From NCBI RefSeq assembly GCF_000300005.1, contig NC_018691.1:2294001-2358000 (forward strand): a stretch of DNA of 64,000 nt. The letters run 5' to 3'. The position numbers and the translations under genes were made by a program. The stretch comes from Alloalcanivorax dieselolei B5 (GTDB taxonomy: Bacteria > Pseudomonadota > Gammaproteobacteria > Pseudomonadales > Alcanivoracaceae). Each line of letters starts with the position of its first letter. Within the stretch, counting starts at the first letter, position 1. Positions 9,115 to 17,505 of this stretch are shown piece by piece. Under the pieces are notes generated by a model, which was given only the letters and a program-made list of their open reading frames with translations, made no database searches and was not told the DNA's origin.

Positions 9115-9542
9115 ATGACAGGGAATGCGGACCATGAGCGTATCTGGGCGGAATGGCACCGTGCTGCCAGTACCTCGGACCAGGCGGCGCTGATCGCCCT
9201 TTACGCGGATGATGCGATATTGGAGAGCCCTCTGGTCCCAGCCATTTTGGACGACATGCCAGAGGGCATTTTGCATGGGCGACGGCAATCAAGCGTTTCC
9301 TGGATGAGGGCGCACGCCGGTGCCCCAATCCGCTGGTGCGCTGGTATCGCACGGATGTCTGGTTCAGCCAAGGGGACACCCTCATTTGGGAGTACCCCCG
9401 ACAAACGGACGAGGGTGACCAGATTGATCTCGTTGAGGTCATGGAGATTCGAGAGGGCGAAATCCAACATCACCGGATCTATTGGGGCTGGAAGGGGTGT
9501 ACGCTGATCGCCCCGGTTCTTTTGCAGTATGCAGAGGACTGA
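9115..9542 (+). pseudogene. Frameshifted NTF2/SnoaL-like protein gene
   Basis: Two adjoining frames give one recognisable protein. Frame one (from ATG 9115, after GGAGG) reads HERIWAEWHRAASTSDQAAL to about EGILHGR; the rest lies in the next frame and reads AIKRFLDEGARRCPNPLVRW, then LIWEYPRQTDEGDQIDLVEV and HHRIYWGWKG up to 9542. The shift is near 9277-9287. The joined protein would be about 142 residues, the size of a single SnoaL-like alpha+beta barrel domain. The gene is opposite in strand to the conjugation block and interrupts it. A sequencing error cannot be excluded. Confidence 0.75.
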
Positions 9543-9886
9543 CTCGCATTTTTGAATCCGATTACTCGATTACTGAGACGCGAACATAGCACGCCATGGT
9601 TTTTGGCTGTGTCTGCCTGGATTTAGTGAACGTTGCAGATTGGAACGGATTGCGTCATATTTTGGTTTGCCATATCGGTAAAGTGCGATCCCGCATGACC
9701 GATAGGCGTCATGGCGTTCATGACTTTTCCTTTATTTCCTATCGAGCCTGACCCCACGGCCCCAGAAATGGGGCCGCTTTTTCCGTATGTGGTGGCGATG
9801 AAACATATTACCAAACAAAGGCAAGAGAGATCGAATGTGCGTCGGCGTGGCAGGGCAGGGGAAGAGGTCCCCCTGTCCTGATTGGT
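9543..9886. other. Intergenic stretch with a terminator, no gene seen
   Basis: About 340 bases between the frameshifted NTF2-like gene and the small membrane gene. Apart from the hairpin at 9757-9783 I see no coding or RNA family signature; the short minus-strand frame here has no ribosome site or domain. Confidence 0.4.
9757..9783 (+). terminator. Rho-independent terminator
   Basis: CGGCCCC (9757-9763), loop AGAAAT, GGGGCCG (9770-9776), followed by CTTTTTCC. A perfect 7-base GC stem and a T-run on the plus strand. It may belong to the NTF2-like gene, 215 bases upstream, or to an unannotated short transcript. Confidence 0.7.
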
Positions 9887-10087
9887 CTAGATATCCTTCT
9901 TAAGGGACAATATGGCTACGTATATATACGGCAGTGGTGGAAGGAAACAAAGTATAAAGCACACAAATATAGTCGTCTTCGGTGTCGATGTTTTCTTCTT
10001 TGCAAGCAACACCGCGCCGATCATCGGTCCAATAGAAAGGAGCGCGACCAGTATAAGGATTAGTTGGTATATGCTTTGTGCTTGCAT
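9887..10087 (-). CDS. 66-residue two-span membrane protein
   Basis: MQAQSIYQLILILVALLSIG begins the first membrane span (about 7-27); KKKTSTPK forms a short basic loop and a second span follows (about 39-60), ending SLKKDI. It starts 12 bases after the stop of the secreted-protein gene, so the two form a pair. The ribosome site is weak (AGGT). The region is AT-richer than the ICE backbone. Function unknown; an immunity or exclusion partner of the secreted protein is a guess from the pairing. Confidence 0.6.
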   Translation of the reverse strand: MQAQSIYQLILILVALLSIGPMIGAVLLAKKKTSTPKTTIFVCFILCFLPPLPYIYVAILSLKKDI

Positions 10088-10099
10088 GCTATATCTGAC

Positions 10100-11581
10100 C
10101 TATTTGCATTGGGGGTCTGTGTAACAATCATACCATTCTTCTGTCACTGTGGCTGGACCAACATCTATGTCGTACTCCGGCGTGTTGTAATCTGGAAACT
10201 CCGGATAGTAGAAATCATCTGGCCAGCCGTAGTCGGATTCACCAGGAGCAAGTCCACCGAAGTCAAATGAGCCCCCATTGTTACCTGGATTCTGAGGGTT
10301 GTCGGTGGATCTGACATACCTGATAGAAACGCCTCCGCCTACCATTCCGAAGACTAAAACCGGTTTTCCACTTTCGATACCTTCCTTGGTTACGCCTTCG
10401 TACAGTACAGGGCCGCCACTGATTCTCCCAAGCGCGTCGACAAATTTAAGAAAGGCATCCCGCCCTCCGCTTGAAAATTTGAATGCTGTTCCACTGTAGT
10501 CACTACGCTCCGCGAAGATTGAATTGAAGTCAGTATCTTTGCCAACAAGAAAGGCACCATCCGAACTCATTGGAATGTTTCCGAAATTACCTGTTGGTGC
10601 GGAATCTACGGAAAACCAGGCCGTTGATCCGTCCGAAAAGCTAAGGGGGACGCGGATGCCTTCAATGAAGCCCAGCCCTTCTAAAAGTCTCCATCCGGTG
10701 AACTCTATTTGGGCGAAATAGTCGGTCTTGTTGTTATACCAATCTATAACCATGTTCTGGTTGTAGTTCGCGCCTACCAGGTCCCATGCGGATGGCAGAA
10801 CAGCGGCAGGAACTTCTTGGTTCGATATGTCGATGCTTATTGCGCGCGCTATCAAATTGCCTTCAGATTCAGTTTTTAACGCTTGGTAGATAATGGCGCC
10901 ATTTTCATGGAGAAGTCCAAGCGATTCCGCCAGATCGGTGGTGTATGGATTTGTTTCCAAGCGGGCACTAAATCCGCAACTGGATTTGAAGCCATAGTGG
11001 TTTGGTTGTGTCATCTCAACACACTGCTGGGTTACCTGATATGCTTTCTTGTTGACTATATCGAGAACTAGGTAATAAGTCGTTCTCGGAGGCTGCCAGC
11101 TGCCATAGTTGTAGTACTCGCCGATAACGGTACTAATGGTTTCGGTTCGAATGAAAGCGGCATACGCGGCGTCAGAAAAGGAATTGCAGTCGCTGCAAAG
11201 AAAGGTGTCTCTATATTTTCCAATTAAATTGCTTATGGAGATGCCAAGAGGATCGCTTGTCTGCAATCTAGGGTCTTCCTGGATTTTGCACTCCGCCCAT
11301 TCCTGCCCTCTCATAGACGGGCCACAGCTTGTGCTTAACGGATAAACAGTTGATGTGGCGCGGTTGAAGACATAGTAGGTCTCGGAAATGTTGTATCCGT
11401 AATACTCAAATTTCCTGGCATTTCCTGTGACCGAGTAGCTTTTCTTTATCTCAAGATATGCTTTGTCTTGTGCGTTAGATAGAGACTGGCAGTCGTTACA
11501 CCCAATAAAAGTTGGGGTTTTGTCCGCGGCGAATGCCGTTGCAGATATGAGCGTCAGTAGAATTAAAAATAGCCGGCGCAT
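10100..11581 (-). CDS. Secreted protein with two Cys-motif repeats, unknown function
   Basis: 493 residues, with a clear Sec signal peptide (MRRLFLILLTLISATAFA, cleavage about residue 18). The N-terminal half holds two tandem units of about 100 residues, each opening with CxDC (residues 28-31 and 129-132) and followed by TYY, then two further cysteines. This suggests disulfide-stabilised periplasmic or surface domains. The C-terminal half is Gly/Ser/Asn-rich with a Pro/Asp/Tyr-rich tail and a final CYTDPQCK. Strong AGGAG ribosome site. AT-richer than its neighbours and inserted within the conjugation block. I recognise no family. Confidence 0.75.
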   Translation of the reverse strand: MRRLFLILLTLISATAFAADKTPTFIGCNDCQSLSNAQDKAYLEIKKSYSVTGNARKFEYYGYNISETYYVFNRATSTVYPLSTSCGPSMRGQEWAECKIQEDPRLQTSDPLGISISNLIGKYRDTFLCSDCNSFSDAAYAAFIRTETISTVIGEYYNYGSWQPPRTTYYLVLDIVNKKAYQVTQQCVEMTQPNHYGFKSSCGFSARLETNPYTTDLAESLGLLHENGAIIYQALKTESEGNLIARAISIDISNQEVPAAVLPSAWDLVGANYNQNMVIDWYNNKTDYFAQIEFTGWRLLEGLGFIEGIRVPLSFSDGSTAWFSVDSAPTGNFGNIPMSSDGAFLVGKDTDFNSIFAERSDYSGTAFKFSSGGRDAFLKFVDALGRISGGPVLYEGVTKEGIESGKPVLVFGMVGGGVSIRYVRSTDNPQNPGNNGGSFDFGGLAPGESDYGWPDDFYYPEFPDYNTPEYDIDVGPATVTEEWYDCYTDPQCK

Positions 11582-11951
11582 TTGAATCTCCTTATTTATG
11601 CGCGATTTGTTGGAGTGGGAAATATTTGAATAATGAAATTGCAGAAATGTTAATAATTACAATTCTTACTTGTTTCTTGGGTTTGATTTGAAAAACAAAT
11701 ATTTTCCTTCTTAATAATGAAATGACAGGTGACATTTTTGTGGCTTAGCGATCCCGATGTAGGGAACCACCGGAGTATGGGGAGGTCACTCGGAGGCTCC
11801 GCGACACCGGGGAGTGGTAGGTGGGTAAAGTTGTTTGGTAATGCTTGGCTTTGCCCCGTCCCGATAAAGCTAAAGCTTTTTTAAGATGGCGATGCTTTGG
11901 TCGCGTGAATAGCCTGAGTAAGAGCGCCCCATCGATAGCTCTGGTGTGTGG
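11582..11951. other. AT-rich leader and spacer before the secreted-protein gene
   Basis: The first 150 bases (11582-11735) are strongly AT-rich and probably carry the minus-strand promoter of the secreted-protein pair. The remainder separates it from PFL_4711. No gene seen. Confidence 0.45.
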
Positions 11952-13379
11952 TCATTTCAGGGCTTCCAGCGGATCGGGCAGGGCATCGCCGGATTCCGGC
12001 GCCCCAGTCCGTGCGGACCCCGAGCGTCGCAGAATCGCCGTGCTGGCCGCGTTACGGGCCAGAGCCTGACGCACTTCCATCTCAGTCTTAAGCGAATCAA
12101 TGTCCCGATCCAGGACTTGCAGGCGCCGATCGATCGCCGTCTGACCTTCCTCGTTATCGGAGATCCCGGGTTCGCTGGCGCCCGCCAACAGCAGCCGTCG
12201 TGCCCAGATCGCTTTGGTCAGGGTACGGGCCAGCGCCATCTCGCCCGCCAGGCGATGAACCAAGAGAGGACCTTCTGGGTCGGTTTTCAGCGCCTCGATG
12301 ACCCCGCGTGATACGGACAAACCGGGTCCGGCGGAGACCTTGCGCAGATTCTCCGGTGTGGTCGGTGTTGAGCCATTGACCATATTGGCCAGATCCTGAG
12401 CGAGCTTTTCCTGTTCGTCTTCAAGATCGCGCATCAGGCCGGCACCGGCCTCGGTGGTGACTTTCTCGCACCCATCGCAGGTGCGATGCACTTCCTCGCC
12501 CGCCACCTTGCTGATCCACTGCGCGGCCTCCTGGGGTGAGCCCCAAACGGTGCACATGCCACCCCGGCAGGCGGACCCGCCTCCGCCGGCACCACCATTA
12601 CCGCCACCTCCAGCCCAGTTACCGTCATCCGTGGGCACGGAGCCCCAGCCGCCCCCACCACCACTGACCGGGGAGGTATCCGTGGTATTGGTGCGGCCGT
12701 GCAGGATGTTGTAGCCGGCGGTGGCCGTGTCGCTCATGACTCGAATCGGTGCTTGACCGCTGCCGCCGCGTTTTTCGCCGCCCACCCAGGTAGTGCCCCG
12801 GTTGCCGGCCTCATCTTCCACGCGCTCCTCGGCACGGACCGCGTCGGTGGAGGCCATGGCGGCCAACTGCCAGTTTTCGGCCACGGCACGGCGTTGCCAG
12901 CCGCTGGTGGGGATCATGTCTCCCATTTTCTCGGCCATCTGCTGACAGGACAGTTTGGCTTTGCTGAAATCCGCCTTGCCCTGCAGCACACCGTTGGTGA
13001 CCAGGTCATAGAGCCCGGGATCCGCCCGCTGAATGATCATGGCGGGCAGACTGGCAACCGCGCCCTGCGCATTACGGACGATGTTGCCCATCATGGACCG
13101 GAATCCGTCTGTCGCGCCGTTCAACTGATTGCGAACCGTGATTTTGGGATCAAAGTTGCCGCAACTGGCGTTAGCGTTCCAGCGCAGCCCCAGGCCGATC
13201 TGCCCGGGCTGGTGGCCCCGCCCGGCCGAAATCGCCACCGGCGAGGCGCCGCCGATTTGATAATACAGGCTGTCCGCGGACTCGGCCCGACCAGGGGCGG
13301 GGAAGAGCATCACCACCAAAAACGCAGCGGGTACTGTCCCCGCCAACGCCCGACTTAAGATCACACTCAAGGTCCTCAT
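11952..13379 (-). CDS. ICE protein, PFL_4711 family (TIGR03755)
   Basis: 475 residues. Start at 13379, overlapping the stop of PFL_4710 by ATGA. Signal peptide MRTLSVILSRALAGTVPAAF and onward; then LYYQIGGASPV, NANASCGNFDPKITVRNQL, PAMIIQRADPGLYDLVTNGV and QAPIRVMSDTATAGYN, all characteristic of this family. A Gly-rich segment (about residues 230-270) precedes CRGGMCTVWG. It is a periplasmic or exported component of the G-type conjugation machine, probably working with the TraU-like PFL_4710. Exact role unknown. Confidence 0.9.
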   Translation of the reverse strand: MRTLSVILSRALAGTVPAAFLVVMLFPAPGRAESADSLYYQIGGASPVAISAGRGHQPGQIGLGLRWNANASCGNFDPKITVRNQLNGATDGFRSMMGNIVRNAQGAVASLPAMIIQRADPGLYDLVTNGVLQGKADFSKAKLSCQQMAEKMGDMIPTSGWQRRAVAENWQLAAMASTDAVRAEERVEDEAGNRGTTWVGGEKRGGSGQAPIRVMSDTATAGYNILHGRTNTTDTSPVSGGGGGWGSVPTDDGNWAGGGGNGGAGGGGSACRGGMCTVWGSPQEAAQWISKVAGEEVHRTCDGCEKVTTEAGAGLMRDLEDEQEKLAQDLANMVNGSTPTTPENLRKVSAGPGLSVSRGVIEALKTDPEGPLLVHRLAGEMALARTLTKAIWARRLLLAGASEPGISDNEEGQTAIDRRLQVLDRDIDSLKTEMEVRQALARNAASTAILRRSGSARTGAPESGDALPDPLEALK

Positions 13380-14404
13380 GGGTAATCTCCCGTATGGGAA
13401 AGGAGTTTCTGTCCGCGTTTCTTGCAGCAGCTGTACGGTCGCCACAGCGCCCAGGCGTAGTCGCCTTGTTGAGCCAGGTGCCCCCGGAACGAGGCGGCGG
13501 GCCCGCGATCCGGGAAGACCGCGCAGGACTGGGTCATGGCCGGCGTCAGGCGTTGCCACTTGTGGGTGTCCTTATCGCCTTCCTTGACTGGGGGCGGCGC
13601 CCAAACGCCACGAGAGCTGCGGGTTCGGGGCACCAGCGGCGTATAGACGTGCGGTTGGCCGTTGCGGGTGACCAGATCCGCCACCCGTTGGGCCACCACG
13701 GCGGCGGCTTTGTAATCGTTGGATTGCGTTACGAACCCGGCCCGCGGATAGACATTGCCCCAGCGGTTCAGTAGCCCCTGACGAACCTCGCGCAGCCCTG
13801 GTGTCAGCGCCTGGGGATAGATTTTTTCAGGCAATCCTTCGCGCCAGGCGTAGGTGTCCAGCACGGACAGGAAATAGGGCTGTAACGGCCGGGCCGGGGT
13901 GGAGCAGGTATAGCCCCACTGCCCGGCGAATTGACTGAATACGGTCGAGGCCGGGTGGCCAATGGCATCCCCGTTTTTGAAACGCAGGCTGTTATGGATG
14001 CCCTCCTCACCGATGGAACTGGCCGCGTCCGCGCCCTCGGCGGTGACGCCACCGCCGCGCGCATTGCCGTTGGAGGGGCTCATGAACGCCACGTCCCGCC
14101 AGGGATTGTTTCCGGTGTTCTGATAGCTGCTAACCACTAACTCCGGGATGTAGTGGCCCACTTTGACGCTGCTGCGCACCGAACAGCCAAACGGCGTGCA
14201 GCGCAGCCACAGACACACCCCGACCACTCGATATTGCAGACAGTCCTGGGACCAAGCGGACTGGACGATGGATGCAGTGTCCACGGCGCGGGCCGGTGCG
14301 GCGGTGCCGAGGAGACTGAAAAAGCCCATAGCGCTAAGCAGACCGCAAAGAGCGAGCCGTACCTGACGGGCGACGTGTTGCGACATTGACGCAATTGAAA
14401 TCAT
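13376..14404 (-). CDS. ICE protein, PFL_4710 family (TIGR03756), TraU-like
   Basis: 342 residues with an N-terminal signal (hydrophobic LALCGLLSAMGFFSLLG, cleavage near ARA). The mature part is Cys-rich: DCLQYRVVGVCLWLRCTPFGC, WGYTCSTPARPLQPYF, and a C-terminal YSCCKKRGQKLLSH. This fits the TraU-like family, periplasmic proteins needed for DNA transfer and assembled through disulfides. Its start overlaps the PFL_4709 stop by ATGA and its stop overlaps the PFL_4711 start likewise. Confidence 0.9.
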   Translation of the reverse strand: MISIASMSQHVARQVRLALCGLLSAMGFFSLLGTAAPARAVDTASIVQSAWSQDCLQYRVVGVCLWLRCTPFGCSVRSSVKVGHYIPELVVSSYQNTGNNPWRDVAFMSPSNGNARGGGVTAEGADAASSIGEEGIHNSLRFKNGDAIGHPASTVFSQFAGQWGYTCSTPARPLQPYFLSVLDTYAWREGLPEKIYPQALTPGLREVRQGLLNRWGNVYPRAGFVTQSNDYKAAAVVAQRVADLVTRNGQPHVYTPLVPRTRSSRGVWAPPPVKEGDKDTHKWQRLTPAMTQSCAVFPDRGPAASFRGHLAQQGDYAWALWRPYSCCKKRGQKLLSHTGDYP

Positions 14405-14826
14405 GGACGGTTCTCCCGAGCCTGCTTAATACGCTGTAAAGCCTGGGCCACATCATGGACGCCATAGACCACATAGGTGCCGTCCACCACCACGGCGGGG
14501 AGTTTTTCGATGCCGAGCTGCCAGGCCCGGGCCACCGCTTCGTAGGCCCGTCCGTATTCCTTAAATACGTGCTGCCAGTCCTCGGAGCGCATGCGTGCTT
14601 GTGCGGCCTGAGCGGCGGCGTCGGGATCAGTGGGTAGATCCATGGACAGAGCGCCGTCGAGCCGGGCCGGGGCGTCCAGTTCCACCACCACGGCATCGTC
14701 GGGGACGGACGTCATGGGCTCGGTGGCGACGGTGAAGACCTCGATGCCGGCGTAGGCCGGCGTCAGGATGGCATTGACGCAGAGGGTGGCAGCCAACAGA
14801 TATCGGAAATGAAAAGGTCGAGACAT
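14401..14826 (-). CDS. ICE protein, PFL_4709 family (TIGR03757), TrbC-like thioredoxin-fold
   Basis: 141 residues. Start chosen at 14826 because a signal peptide follows at once (RYLLAATLCVNAILTPAYA); an ATG at 14861 in frame is an alternative. The mature domain reads IEVFTVATEPMTSVPDD and ends LPAVVVDGTYVVYGVHDVAQA, as in the TrbC/DUF1525 group, whose members have a thioredoxin-like fold and help pilus assembly in the periplasm. First of three coupled genes (4709-4710-4711). Confidence 0.85.
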   Translation of the reverse strand: MSRPFHFRYLLAATLCVNAILTPAYAGIEVFTVATEPMTSVPDDAVVVELDAPARLDGALSMDLPTDPDAAAQAAQARMRSEDWQHVFKEYGRAYEAVARAWQLGIEKLPAVVVDGTYVVYGVHDVAQALQRIKQARENRP

Positions 14827-14949
14827 GGCACGGACACAGGGTGATGGGGTTCCCTGCATGCTGCCATCGCCTTGTCTTGCGACAACGGAAAAACCCGACA
14901 CCTCACGGTGGCATTTTCTGGTGCTGGGGCTCACTAGGCGGTATGGCCA

Positions 14950-14976
14950 TTGGGAAGCGAGCGAAAATGCTATACT
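14950..14976 (+). promoter_or_regulatory. Probable sigma-70 promoter with extended -10
   Basis: TGC followed by TATACT (14971-14976) is an extended -10; TTGGGA at 14950-14955 is a weak -35 with a 15-base spacer. It would drive the plus-strand gene at 15096, about 110 bases on. An AAGGAGGTG at 14990-14998 is not followed by a usable start codon. Confidence 0.5.
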
Positions 14977-15095
14977 CGGGGCGCGGTTGAAGGAGGTGTA
15001 ACGCGCAGGACGCACAGGAACGTCTCTGAATCGTCAATCTGCCGCTTGGGTTTGGCGCGATCCCCACAAGCGACACAACGAGGACCATCCCATCA

Positions 15096-15788
15096 ATGAT
15101 TGAATATTTTTCCCCAGGCGAACACCCGCGCGGTTTCGTCGGGTTCCTGGTGACGGCCCGCATCGACGGTCGTACCCGAAAAGCAACCTTTTCCACTCAA
15201 ACCGCCTCATCCCAGGATAAAGCCAACTTGTGGGTTCAATACCAGTGGTTAAGCGCCGTAGGAACGGACCTGGACTGGAGGATTGAGAAGCGGGAACGGG
15301 ATTATCATCGCTTCGTGAGCACCGACGCGCCCGGGACACCGCCGGGCCGCGGTCTCGGTGTCCATGGGCTGACGGCGGTGTTTTATGCGTCGGGAGACGA
15401 CTGGATTCCGGCCTTCTCCGTGGCGCGTCACCCGGATCTGCTGGGGCGTCCGCAAGCGGATCGGCGCTTTACGTTTGAGCACGCTCCGTACTCCACGGTC
15501 TGGCGGGACGCGGTGGTGTTCTGGGCGGACGAACACGCCATCGAGGAGGCCGACCGGGAGCGTGTGTTGGCAGCGCCGCCCGAGCCGACGGTGTTCGCGG
15601 ACTTGCGGCGGCGGATGCGGGATGAGGGGAGTGCTATTTTCAGCGAGGCGCTGTCACCGGTTTTCCGCGAACAACGGGAAGCGCTGGCGGCCACGCGAGC
15701 GCCGGCACAGGCCCTGGAGGCGGCGCTCCTTGATGACCTGAGTGACTGGAGCCGCCGCAACAATAAACACCGAAAGGGTGTGGCCTGA
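15096..15788 (+). CDS. Unknown soluble protein, opposite strand within the conjugation block
   Basis: 230 residues, no signal peptide or membrane span. N-terminal part reads FVGFLVTARIDGRTRKATFS, the middle is mixed alpha/beta, and the last 80 residues are Ala/Arg/Glu-rich and helical. No known family recognised. It is transcribed against the surrounding operon and lies between PFL_4709 and the PFL_4706 ATPase, where cargo is often inserted. Confidence 0.6.
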   Translation: MIEYFSPGEHPRGFVGFLVTARIDGRTRKATFSTQTASSQDKANLWVQYQWLSAVGTDLDWRIEKRERDYHRFVSTDAPGTPPGRGLGVHGLTAVFYASGDDWIPAFSVARHPDLLGRPQADRRFTFEHAPYSTVWRDAVVFWADEHAIEEADRERVLAAPPEPTVFADLRRRMRDEGSAIFSEALSPVFREQREALAATRAPAQALEAALLDDLSDWSRRNNKHRKGVA

Positions 15789-15850
15789 TACCCCGGAAGA
15801 CCATAGTGGCGCCTTGCTAAGGGCTTCCTCCGAAAACGTCTCTGAGCGAA

Positions 15851-16516
15851 TCAGTTGAGTGTCCTCTCCGAGATCAGACCAATCTGAGCCAGCGCGCTAG
15901 TGGCTTTTTGCGCCGCGTAGCCGTCGCCGGAGCGTTCCGCCCAGGCGGCGAGATTGAGGGTCAGTTCCTGAATGAAGCGCCTTTCGTCGCACAGCTCCAG
16001 ACAGCGCTGGACCAGCCCGAACAGATGACTGCGCTGTTTGCGTTGCTCCAGCCGGGTGGCGGCGGTGGCCATGTCATCGCGTACCCAGTTGTAGCCGAAA
16101 TCCGCCTTCTCCGGCTCGGCGACGACGGTGGTGTGGGGCTGCTCATCGAGATCCTGCAACTGGGTGTCGGCGATGAGGATCAGGACACTAGCGAGTTGCA
16201 CCGCGGTGTGGGCATCGAGGAACCATTGAAAGATCCGCTGTTCGCCCATGCGGCCGCTGTCGCGGCGATAGCGCCGACGCAGATCCAGCAGCAGTTGCGC
16301 TGGCGTCGCCGTAGCGGCGCCGAGCGGATCGTCGAAGACCACGCTCACATCCAGGACCACGCCCTCACGGCCGGGGTGGCGGTATTGCCGAAAGGTGACG
16401 CCGCCGTCTGGCGTGTCCACACGTTTGAACTGAAAAGTGGATGTGTCGTGTTGACCATCCATCAAAGTGTTCTGGTTTCGCTCGGCGTGGGAAGCCTGGC
16501 GGATGAGGTTGGGCAT
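15851..16516 (-). CDS. Unknown ICE protein
   Basis: 221 residues, start at 16516 after AGGAG. N-terminal beta-rich part (TFQFKRVDTPDGGVTFRQY) followed by a helical C-terminal half (RLEQRKQRSHLFGLVQRCLE). Cytoplasmic by lack of signal or spans. It is preceded by the 279-residue DGNHR-motif gene on the same strand. The two may be an operon of cargo genes. No family recognised. Confidence 0.6.
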   Translation of the reverse strand: MPNLIRQASHAERNQNTLMDGQHDTSTFQFKRVDTPDGGVTFRQYRHPGREGVVLDVSVVFDDPLGAATATPAQLLLDLRRRYRRDSGRMGEQRIFQWFLDAHTAVQLASVLILIADTQLQDLDEQPHTTVVAEPEKADFGYNWVRDDMATAATRLEQRKQRSHLFGLVQRCLELCDERRFIQELTLNLAAWAERSGDGYAAQKATSALAQIGLISERTLN

Positions 16517-16581
16517 AGGGAGAACTCCTGCTGGCCTGAAGGGATTATGTCTTGGAGCGCCGGAATGGAGCGGATACAGGC

Positions 16582-17421
16582 TCATACCTTCTTCAGAAAA
16601 GTGGCGATCCGGTGAAGCAAAGAGGTGGTTTGAGGCGAGGCTGTGGGTTCGGCGTGGGTGATTGCCAGTTCCTGGCAACGGGCAAGAAAGGTATCGCGAT
16701 CAAGGATGTCGTCCTGGTCCGAGTCTAGATCCCGCCACTCGAATTCCAGCCGGTAGTAGTCCAGTTTCCAACCGGCGGTGTCGTCCCTGCCCGCTTGTAC
16801 CGGGCGAGGGATCAAGGTGATCGGACGGCGCTGGGCATGCAGGGCCGCTTGTGCGCTCTGCCAGGTTTGGAAGGCGATTTCGTCCACGTGATAGTGGCTC
16901 ACGGTAACATCATGGAGTTGACTCAGCCCTTGCTCGTGCAGGTAGAAGCGGGCGAGGCATGTACGATGGTTGCCGTCGGAGCCGACGTAATAATCCAGTC
17001 CATCCACGGTATTATAATAAATACGGGGTCTGCGAGGTTGGGGTTCCAGGTAATAGCTTGGATTGTCGTCCAAGTACTGGAGATTACGTGGCATGCGTTT
17101 GCCATCGGTGAGCAGTTGCAGCCAGGTTTTGCCTTGATAGTCCCAATGATCGGTGCCGACCACGCGAAAAACATTGACCGAACCGGTTTCGGTCCAGTAA
17201 TGACGGGTCACAAAGGGTTGTTTATCCTGGGGCAGTGCGGTGCTCCAGGTGCGCAGCGTCTGATTAGCCCAGTGTGGTGGCGTGTTGAGCTGCCGACGCA
17301 CGAAATCGAAATCGTGTGGTTCGGCTCTCTCCTTGTCCACCATGCTGCCCATGTGATTGATGTTCCTCGTTGCGTGCCTGTTCGCCGTTTCTATCGTTTT
17401 TACCATTTTGCCTTGTCCCAT
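16582..17421 (-). CDS. Protein with ParB-like DGNHR motif
   Basis: 279 residues, soluble. The centre reads DYYVGSDGNHRTCLARFY, resembling the GxHR nucleotide-binding loop of ParB/sulfiredoxin-fold proteins, with FVTRHYWTETGSVNVFRV earlier. The C-terminus is helical. Two ATGs are possible (17421 and 17406); no strong ribosome site decides. It lies just downstream of the conjugative ATPase gene (stop 17506), so may be transcribed with it. A ParB-type CTPase or nuclease fold is possible; activity is unknown. Confidence 0.55.
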   Translation of the reverse strand: MGQGKMVKTIETANRHATRNINHMGSMVDKERAEPHDFDFVRRQLNTPPHWANQTLRTWSTALPQDKQPFVTRHYWTETGSVNVFRVVGTDHWDYQGKTWLQLLTDGKRMPRNLQYLDDNPSYYLEPQPRRPRIYYNTVDGLDYYVGSDGNHRTCLARFYLHEQGLSQLHDVTVSHYHVDEIAFQTWQSAQAALHAQRRPITLIPRPVQAGRDDTAGWKLDYYRLEFEWRDLDSDQDDILDRDTFLARCQELAITHAEPTASPQTTSLLHRIATFLKKV

Positions 17422-17505
17422 GTCAGCCAGAGGGCGTAGAGCGAGTCGGGTTGGGTGCGGAGAACTCTTAGTGAATGATCGTGGTATGCATCGTGGGCGG
17501 CGCCG

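Noticed and set aside
9623-9814. 63-codon minus-strand frame over a terminator
   Set aside because: It crosses a perfect GC hairpin with T-run and has no ribosome site.
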